Shown here piece after piece: positions 58,240 through 64,000 of a stretch of DNA of 64,000 nucleotides. The DNA is from Spirilliplanes yamanashiensis (GTDB lineage Bacteria > Actinomycetota > Actinomycetes > Mycobacteriales > Micromonosporaceae). The translations under genes were made by a program, and so were the position numbers. Below the pieces are notes generated by a model. The model did not search any database. It saw only the letters and a program-made list of their open reading frames with translations, and had not been told where the DNA came from. Position 1 is the stretch's first letter; every line of letters begins with the position of its first letter. The stretch lies in NCBI RefSeq assembly GCF_016863475.1, contig NZ_BOOY01000032.1, forward strand, positions 179,701-243,700, in the 5' to 3' direction.

Positions 58240-58926
58240 GTGACCACCGCGCTCGACCAGCCCACCACCACCGATGCCGCCGACCCGACGCGGCGCACCG
58301 CCCGCACCCTGACCGTCCTCGCCGGCGGCGCGCTCGTCGCCGGGCCGCTGCTCTACCTCGGCGGCATGCTGACCGCGCCGCAGCAGGCGTCCGACGGCAC
58401 GGCCGACTACGTCGCCTCGCTGGCCCGTGACACCACGCTGACCGAGGTGTCCGGCATCCTGCTGCACTACGCCAACCTGCTGACCGGCGCGGGGCTGTTC
58501 GTGCTCCCGCTGCTGGTCCGCGGGGTCCGGGGGCGCCTGCTCACCCTCGCCGGGACGCTGCTCGCGGCGCTGACCATGCTCAACATCTCGGGCAGCGTGA
58601 AGGACGACTGGTGGCGCATGGTGATCGGGCAGCAGCTGCCGCTGGACGTGGCGGTGCGGATCTCCGACACCGTCGACGCCAGCACGCTGCTGGGCCTGTG
58701 GCGCGGCACCGACGCGCTCGGCTTCCTCGGCCTGCTGCTGCTCTACCTGGGCCTGGCCCGCGCGGGCGTGCTCGGCTGGTGGGCCCCGGCGGTGTACGTG
58801 CTGGCCGCGGTCGCGATGGTGGCCGTGCCGTTCAGCTGGGGCGTGGTGGCGGGGCTGCCGTTCGCGCTGCTGTTCGCGCCGCTGGCGGTGGCCGGGGTGC
58901 GGGCGGTCCGGCGCGGCCGGCTGTGA
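58240..58926 (+). CDS. six-TM integral membrane protein, probable target of the adjacent two-component system
   Basis: 228 residues, about six hydrophobic helices (e.g. LTVLAGGALVAGPLLYLGGML, LLLLYLGLARAGVLG) and a basic C-terminus. GGAAGGAACC precedes the GTG. The segment ADYVASLARDTTLTEVSGILLHYANLL recalls DUF4386-type membrane proteins, but I am not certain. It diverges from the NarL-type kinase operon with 160 bp between starts, a common position for the regulated gene of such systems. Confidence 0.7.
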   Translation: MTTALDQPTTTDAADPTRRTARTLTVLAGGALVAGPLLYLGGMLTAPQQASDGTADYVASLARDTTLTEVSGILLHYANLLTGAGLFVLPLLVRGVRGRLLTLAGTLLAALTMLNISGSVKDDWWRMVIGQQLPLDVAVRISDTVDASTLLGLWRGTDALGFLGLLLLYLGLARAGVLGWWAPAVYVLAAVAMVAVPFSWGVVAGLPFALLFAPLAVAGVRAVRRGRL

Positions 58927-58934
58927 CCCGGCGC

Positions 58935-58965
58935 GGCGCGGCGGCCCCGGGTGGGCCGCCGCGCC
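58935..58965. terminator. bidirectional terminator between convergent genes
   Basis: A perfect 13-bp stem, GGCGCGGCGGCCC (58935-58947) with its complement at 58953-58965, loop CGGGT, lies between the stops at 58926 and 58970. Confidence 0.75.
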
Positions 58966-58969
58966 GGCG

Positions 58970-60352
58970 TCACGGTCGCGGCACGCCGTTGGCGGCGATG
59001 ACCTCGCGGTACCAGCGGGCGCTGTCCTTCGCGGTGCGCCGCTGGGTGGCGTAGTCGACGTGCACGAGCCCGAAGCGCTGCGCGTACCCGAACGCCCACT
59101 CGAAGTTGTCGAGCAGCGACCAGACGAAGTAGCCGCGCAGGTCGACGCCCCGGCCGATCGCCGCGTGCGCGGCCGCCAGGTGCCGGTGCAGGTAGTCGAC
59201 GCGCTCGGGGTCCGCGACCCGGCCGCCGTCGACCGCGTCGGGGTACGCGGCGCCGTTCTCGGTGACGAACAGCGGCAGCGGCCCGTAGTCGCGGGTGATC
59301 CGCACCAGCATGTCGGTCAGCCCGGTCGGGTCGACGGGCCAGCCCATGCCGGTGACCGGCCCGGGCACGGGGTGGAAGGCGACGGTCCCGCCGGTCGGGT
59401 ACGGGCGCTCCGGCCCGGCCCCGGCGCCGACCAGGTCGGGCTGGTAGTAGTTCACGCCGAGGGCGTCGAGCGGCTGGGCGATGGTGGCGAGGTCGCCGTC
59501 GCGCACGAAGGACCAGTCGGTCCACGGGGCGGTGTCGGCCTGCACGTCGGCGGGGTACGCGGCGCGCAGCAGCGGGTCGAGGAACAGCCGGTTGAGCAGC
59601 CCGTCGATGCGCCGGGCGGCGTCGCGGTCGGCGGCCGACGCGGTGACCGGGCGGACGGTGCCCGCGTTGACGGCCACCCCCACCCGGGCGGCGGGGTGCG
59701 CGCGGCGCAGCGCCTGGGCGGCCAGCCCGTGGGCGAGCAGCAGGTGGTGGGTGGCGCGCAGGGCGTCGGCGTACGAGGCGCCGCCCGGGGCGTGCACGCC
59801 GGCGCCGTAGCCGAGGAACGCCGAGCACCACGGCTCGTTGAGGGTGTTCCACAGCTGCACCCGGTCGCCGAGGCGGGCACCGGCGGCGGCCGCGTACTCG
59901 GCGAAGCAGGCGGCGGTGTCGCGGTGCCGCCAGCCGCCGCGGTCCTCCAGCTCCTGCGGCAGGTCCCAGTGGTAGAGGGTGGCGACGGGGCGGATGCCGG
60001 CCGCGCACAGCGCGTCGACGAGCCGGTCGTAGAAGTCGAGCCCGCGCGCGTTGAGCCCGCCGCCGGCGGCGCGCACGCGCGGCCAGGCGACGGAGAACCG
60101 GTACGCCCCGAGGCCGAGCGAGCGCATGAGGGCCACGTCGCCGGGCCACCGGCGGTAGTGGTCGGCGGCGTGCGCCCCGGTGTCGCCGCCGGCCACCGCG
60201 CCCGGCGTGGCCGCGAACGTGTCCCAGATGGACGGGGTGCGCCCGTCGGCGTCGACGGACCCCTCGATCTGGTACGCGGCGGTGGCGGCGCCCCACCAGA
60301 AGCCGGGCGGGAAGCGCAGGGTGGTGGTCTCGGGTGCGGCGAGCGTGCTCAT
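58970..60352 (-). CDS. GH1 beta-glucosidase, second copy
   Basis: 460 residues. [14 protein letters not shown] near residue 18, acid/base Glu173 in TLNEPW and nucleophile Glu365 in VTENG. No signal peptide, so it acts on imported oligosaccharides. It is clearly homologous to the GH1 enzyme at 13926 (shared [12 protein letters not shown] and [11 protein letters not shown] motifs) but diverged, and is under a different operator type. GGAGC precedes the ATG at 60352. No transporter is encoded next to it; the ABC importer at 7.9-13.9 kb could serve it. Confidence 0.95.
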   Translation of the reverse strand: MSTLAAPETTTLRFPPGFWWGAATAAYQIEGSVDADGRTPSIWDTFAATPGAVAGGDTGAHAADHYRRWPGDVALMRSLGLGAYRFSVAWPRVRAAGGGLNARGLDFYDRLVDALCAAGIRPVATLYHWDLPQELEDRGGWRHRDTAACFAEYAAAAGARLGDRVQLWNTLNEPWCSAFLGYGAGVHAPGGASYADALRATHHLLLAHGLAAQALRRAHPAARVGVAVNAGTVRPVTASAADRDAARRIDGLLNRLFLDPLLRAAYPADVQADTAPWTDWSFVRDGDLATIAQPLDALGVNYYQPDLVGAGAGPERPYPTGGTVAFHPVPGPVTGMGWPVDPTGLTDMLVRITRDYGPLPLFVTENGAAYPDAVDGGRVADPERVDYLHRHLAAAHAAIGRGVDLRGYFVWSLLDNFEWAFGYAQRFGLVHVDYATQRRTAKDSARWYREVIAANGVPRP

Positions 60353-60383
60353 CCATGCTCCACGGGGTCGGGCCGGTACGGGA

Positions 60384-60399
60384 TGGAGAGCGCTCTCCA
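60384..60399. promoter_or_regulatory. CebR-like operator 1
   Basis: A perfect 16-bp palindrome TGGAGAGCGCTCTCCA, close to the CebR consensus TGGGAGCGCTCCCA. On the minus strand TTGACA (60439-60434), an 18-bp spacer and GACCGT (60415-60410) would start transcription near 60403, so the operator lies right downstream of the start of the GH1 transcript. Confidence 0.75.
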
Positions 60400-60433
60400 A
60401 GAGGCGTCCACGGTCCCGCCCGGACGTCGGCCG

Positions 60434-60439
60434 TGTCAA
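60434..60439 (-). promoter_or_regulatory. -35 element of the GH1 promoter
   Basis: TTGACA on the minus strand, 18 bp before GACCGT (60415-60410). Confidence 0.45.
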
Positions 60440-60524
60440 CCCCGGATTCCCGTTATCGCCGCCGCCTCGTCCCGGTTCGTCCGGGTGTCGGCGATCCCGG
60501 AACCGGCCGGGGCGATCGACATCC

Positions 60525-60554
60525 TTGACAGCCCGGAAACACGAGGGCAACACT
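60525..60554 (+). promoter_or_regulatory. promoter of the multidomain glucanase gene
   Basis: TTGACA (60525-60530), 18-bp spacer, AACACT (60549-60554); transcription would start near 60561, immediately before operator 2. Confidence 0.5.
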
Positions 60555-60562
60555 GCGGCCAC

Positions 60563-60580
60563 ATGGAGAGCGCTCTCCAT
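60563..60580. promoter_or_regulatory. CebR-like operator 2
   Basis: A perfect 18-bp palindrome ATGGAGAGCGCTCTCCAT with the same 16-bp core as operator 1, at the predicted transcription start of the glucanase gene and 30 bp before its GTG. Repressor bound here would block transcription. No CebR-type gene is next to it in the window. Confidence 0.8.
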
Positions 60581-60609
60581 CCGCCGTCTCCCCTCCCCCA
60601 GGAGCTGCC

Positions 60610-63600
60610 GTGCCTCCCACCCGCCGCCGCCGGTGGCGCCGCCTCGCGCCGCTGGCCGTCCTCGCGCTCGCCGCCTCCTACCTCGGCGTCTCCGCCGTCA
60701 CCGCGAACGCCGCCGACGCCCTGCTGTCCCAGGGCCGGCCCGTCACCGCGTCCTCCTCCCAGGCCGCCGACACCACCCCCGAGCGCGCCGTCGACGGCGA
60801 CACCGGCACCCGCTGGTCGTCGGAGTGGTCCGACCCGCAGTGGCTGCGCGTCGACCTGGGCGCCACCGCGACCGTCTCGCAGGTCGTGCTGCGCTGGGAG
60901 GGGGCGTACGCGTCCGCGTACCGGATCGAGACCTCCGCCGACGGGACCGCCTGGACGGCCGTCCACAGCACCACGACCGGCCGCGGCGGCACCGAGACCG
61001 TGCCCGTCTCCGGCACCGGCCGCTACGTGCGCCTCGTCGGCACCGCCCGGGCCACCGGCTACGGCTACTCGCTGTACGAGTTCCAGGTGTACGGCAGCGC
61101 CGCCCCCGCCGCGTGCGGGGACAACGCCGCCCGCGGCCGGCCCGCCACCGCGTCGTCGTCCGAGGGCGCCGACGTCGGGCCCGGCCGGGCCGTCGACGGC
61201 GACCCCGGCACCCGCTGGTCGAGCGCGTTCAGCGACCCGCAGTGGCTGCGCGTCGACCTCGGCAGCGTGCAACGCGTCTGCCAGGTGGTGCTCACGTGGG
61301 AGGGCGCGTACGGCACCGCGTACCGGATCGAGATCTCCGCCGACGGCGCCACCTGGACCCCCGTGCACTCGACCACGACCGGCCGCGGCGGCACCGAGAC
61401 CATCCCGGTGACGGGCAGCGGCCGCTACGTGCGGCTGCACGGCACCGCCCGCGCCACCGGGTACGGCTACTCGCTGTGGGAGTTCGCGGTGCACACCACC
61501 GGCGGCCCGACGACCCCGGCGCCGACCGACCCGGTCCCGGGCGACTGGCAGACCGTCTGGTCCGACGACTTCACCGGCTCCGCCCTGGACGCCGGCAGCT
61601 GGCTCACCCGCACCGGCACCCAGTACCCCGGCGGCGCCGCGAACTGGGGCACCGGCTCCGTCGAGACCGCCACCGCCGGCAACGTGGCGGTCGGCGGCGG
61701 CCGGCTCACCATCACCGCCAACCGGTCCGGCACCGCCTGGACGTCCGGCCGGATCGAGACCCAGCGCGCCGACTTCGCCCCGCAGCCCGGCCAGCTGCTC
61801 AAGTTCAGCGCCGTGCTCCAGCAGCCCGCCGTCGCCAACGGCCTCGGCTACTGGCCCGGCTTCCGGGCCACCGGCGCCGCGTTCCGCGACGGGTTCATCG
61901 GCTTCCCCGGCTTCGGCGAGACCGACATCATGACCGACGTCAACGGCCGCGGCCAGCTCTCCCAGACCCTGCACTGCGGCACCGCGCCCGACGGCGTCTG
62001 CAACGAGTACACCGGCCGCTCCAGCGGGCTCGCCTCCTGCGCCGGCTGCACGACCGGCTTCCACGAGTACGCCCAGGTCATCGACCGCACCAAGACAGAC
62101 GAGGAGATCCGGTTCTACCTGGACGGCCGGCAGACCTGGGTGGTGCGGCAGTCGCAGGTCGGCGTGGCCGCCTGGCGGGCCGCCGTCCACCACGGCTTCT
62201 ACCTGCGCCTCGACCTGGCCATCGGCGGCTCGCTGCCGAACGCCGTCGCGGGACGCACCACCCCCACGCCGGACACCACGCCGGGCGGCAAGCTCGTCGT
62301 CGACTCCGTGACGGTCGCCCGCGCCACCGGCGCCACCGCGCCCGCCATGACCGACCCGCCGGTCCCGGCCGGGCCCAGCACCGTGCGGGTCACCGGCTCG
62401 CAGGGCGACTGGCGGCTCACCGTGGACGGCGCGCCCTGGGAGATCAAGGGCATCACGTACGGGCCGCCGCAGGCCGCCGCCGACGGGTACATGCGCGACC
62501 TGAAGGCCATGGGCGTCAACACGATCCGCACCTGGGGCGTCGACGACACCCACACCCCGGCGCTGCTCGACGCGGCCGCCCGGCACGGCATCAAGGTCAT
62601 CGTCGGGCACTGGCTGAACCAGGGCGCCGACTACGTCGGCGACACCGCCTACAAGAACGCCGCCAAGGCGGAGATCGTCGCCCGGGTCAACGCGCTCAAG
62701 GGCCGCGCGGGCGTGCTGATGTGGGACGTCGGCAACGAGGTCATCCTCACCATGCAGGACCACGGGCTGGCCGCCGACGTCGTCGAGGCGCGCCGGGTCG
62801 CGTACGCGAGGTTCGTCAACGAGGTCGCCCTGGCCGTCCAGGCGGCCGACCCGAACCACCCGGTCACCTCGACCGACGCGTACACCCACGCCTGGACCTA
62901 CTACAAGGCCCACTCCCCCGCGCTGGACCTGCTCGCGGTCAACTCCTACGGCGCCATCGACACCGTCAAGCGTGACTGGATCGCCGGCGGCCACACCAAG
63001 CCGTACGTGCTCACCGAGGGCGGACCGGCCGGCGAGTGGGAGGTGCCGAACGACGTCAACGGCGTCCCCGACGAGCCGACCGACGTCGCCAAGCGCGACG
63101 GCTACACGCACAGCTGGAACGCCATCAAGGGCCACCCGGGGGTCGCGCTCGGCGCCACCGAGTTCCACTACGGACTGGAGAACGACTTCGGCGGCGTCTG
63201 GCTCAACACCACACCCGGCGGCTGGCGGCGGCTCGGCTACCACGCCCTGCGGCAGGCGTACACCGGGCAGGCCGCCCCCAACACGCCGCCGGTCATCACC
63301 GCCATGACCGTCGGCGACCGCACCGCCGTGCCGGCCGGCGGCACGTTCACCGTGGACGTCGCCGTCACCGACCCGCAGAACGACCTCGTCCGCTACAACC
63401 TGATGGCGAGCGACAAGCACATCACCGGCAACCGCGGCTTCACGAACCTGCGCTTCACCGACCACGGCGGCGGCCGGTTCACCGTCACCGCCCCCGAGAC
63501 GCTCGGCGTCTGGAAGGTCTACGTGTACGCCTTCGACGGCCACGGCAACGTGGGCATCGAACAGCGCTCGTTCCGGGTCGTGCCGCCCACCGTCCCGGGC

Positions 63601-63993
63601 ACGAACCTGGCGCGGGGCAGGCCGGTGACCGCATCGTCGCACCAGCCCACCGGCACCAACGGCCCGCAACTGCCGGCGTACGCCGTCGACGGCGACCACG
63701 CCACCCGGTGGGCCAGCGAGTGGGCCGACACGGCATGGCTGCAGGTCGACCTGGGCTCGGTGCAGACCTTCGACCGGGTGCAGCTGGCGTGGGAGGCGGC
63801 GTACGCGACCGCGTACCGCGTCGAGGCGTCCGACGACGGCGTCACCTGGCGGCAGCTCGCCGCCACCACCTCCGGCGACGGCGGGTTCGACCTGCTCACC
63901 GTCGCCGGCAGCGGCCGCCACGTGCGGGTCACCGGCACCGGCCGCGCCACCGCGTACGGCTACTCGCTGTGGGAGTTCGGCGTCTACCGCTGA
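60610..63993 (+). CDS. secreted multidomain glucanase: two CBM32, GH16-like, clan GH-A domain, third CBM32
   Basis: 1127 residues from a GTG preceded by CAGGAG. Signal peptide cleaved near TANA35. Two F5/8-type (CBM32) domains, about 36-172 and 178-305, are recent duplicates sharing [13 protein letters not shown]16-like jelly roll (about 318-560) has [11 protein letters not shown], where the usual acid/base Glu is Thr442, so hydrolysis by this domain is doubtful. A barrel domain (about 590-900) follows, with WDVGNEV and VLTEGGPAG supplying the two catalytic Glu of clan GH-A, then an Ig-like domain and a C-terminal CBM32. It probably attacks beta-1,3/1,6-glucan outside the cell. Confidence 0.88.
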   Translation: MPPTRRRRWRRLAPLAVLALAASYLGVSAVTANAADALLSQGRPVTASSSQAADTTPERAVDGDTGTRWSSEWSDPQWLRVDLGATATVSQVVLRWEGAYASAYRIETSADGTAWTAVHSTTTGRGGTETVPVSGTGRYVRLVGTARATGYGYSLYEFQVYGSAAPAACGDNAARGRPATASSSEGADVGPGRAVDGDPGTRWSSAFSDPQWLRVDLGSVQRVCQVVLTWEGAYGTAYRIEISADGATWTPVHSTTTGRGGTETIPVTGSGRYVRLHGTARATGYGYSLWEFAVHTTGGPTTPAPTDPVPGDWQTVWSDDFTGSALDAGSWLTRTGTQYPGGAANWGTGSVETATAGNVAVGGGRLTITANRSGTAWTSGRIETQRADFAPQPGQLLKFSAVLQQPAVANGLGYWPGFRATGAAFRDGFIGFPGFGETDIMTDVNGRGQLSQTLHCGTAPDGVCNEYTGRSSGLASCAGCTTGFHEYAQVIDRTKTDEEIRFYLDGRQTWVVRQSQVGVAAWRAAVHHGFYLRLDLAIGGSLPNAVAGRTTPTPDTTPGGKLVVDSVTVARATGATAPAMTDPPVPAGPSTVRVTGSQGDWRLTVDGAPWEIKGITYGPPQAAADGYMRDLKAMGVNTIRTWGVDDTHTPALLDAAARHGIKVIVGHWLNQGADYVGDTAYKNAAKAEIVARVNALKGRAGVLMWDVGNEVILTMQDHGLAADVVEARRVAYARFVNEVALAVQAADPNHPVTSTDAYTHAWTYYKAHSPALDLLAVNSYGAIDTVKRDWIAGGHTKPYVLTEGGPAGEWEVPNDVNGVPDEPTDVAKRDGYTHSWNAIKGHPGVALGATEFHYGLENDFGGVWLNTTPGGWRRLGYHALRQAYTGQAAPNTPPVITAMTVGDRTAVPAGGTFTVDVAVTDPQNDLVRYNLMASDKHITGNRGFTNLRFTDHGGGRFTVTAPETLGVWKVYVYAFDGHGNVGIEQRSFRVVPPTVPGTNLARGRPVTASSHQPTGTNGPQLPAYAVDGDHATRWASEWADTAWLQVDLGSVQTFDRVQLAWEAAYATAYRVEASDDGVTWRQLAATTSGDGGFDLLTVAGSGRHVRVTGTGRATAYGYSLWEFGVYR

Positions 63994-64000
63994 CGCCCGG

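Overview
The window is very GC-rich, gene-dense chromosomal DNA with GC-ending codons, frequent GTG starts, many ATGA/GTGA gene overlaps and several genes that appear to start on leaderless transcripts. Together with LacI-controlled glucanase genes, a kinase-ATPase-GGDEF giant protein and an intein-bearing topoisomerase, this points to a mycelial actinobacterium, most likely Micromonosporaceae (Actinoplanes-like). The family assignment is inference; no rRNA or tRNA gene is present to test it.

Layout. 1-2826: an App1-type phosphatase (partial), two small membrane or exported proteins and a sirtuin. 2888-6597: a secreted-fibre cluster with two TasA/CalY-like proteins, a membrane sensor-like protein and a SipW-type signal peptidase. 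6742-17451: a beta-glucan uptake and degradation locus with a LacI regulator, a family-5 solute-binding lipoprotein, two ATPases, two permeases, a GH1 beta-glucosidase and a secreted GH30 glucanase. 17635-21205: a tightly overlapping trio of haem peroxidase, V8-like serine protease and alpha/beta hydrolase. 21242-23850: adenosine deaminase, a divergent SAM-hydroxide-adenosyltransferase-like protein and a methyltransferase. 23950-27958: short, apparently sigma-B-type stress genes, an exported anchored protein and a secreted metzincin, with a duplicated two-box promoter.

28067-36292: a class A penicillin-binding protein, a membrane GGDEF protein, a large (1132 aa) protein of unknown function and an AlkZ-like DNA glycosylase. 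36305-42174: a type IIA topoisomerase pair (ParE/ParC-like); the A subunit carries a 428-residue homing-endonuclease intein directly after its catalytic tyrosine. 42336-53169: a Vgb-like beta-propeller, a giant Ser/Thr kinase-ATPase-GAF-GGDEF protein, a class III nucleotidyl cyclase, a large LuxR (LAL) regulator and a DUF5995-like protein; a 19-bp motif is shared upstream of the cyclase and the DUF5995 gene. 53173-58926: two two-component systems with small exported or membrane targets. 58970-63993: a second GH1 gene divergent from a multidomain secreted glucanase, with two perfect CebR-like operators between them.

How the parts work together. The two glucan loci (GH30, GH1, GH16-like, ABC importer, LacI-type operators) suggest growth on fungal or plant beta-1,3/1,6-glucan. 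Ser/Thr phosphorylation, c-di-GMP and cyclic nucleotide signalling genes sit side by side at 43-53 kb. The most attractive candidates for something undescribed are the peroxidase-protease-hydrolase trio, the deaminase/SAM-hydrolase-like/methyltransferase cluster beside it, the paired 17-nt/24-nt/17-nt promoter, and the 19-bp motif around the LuxR gene.
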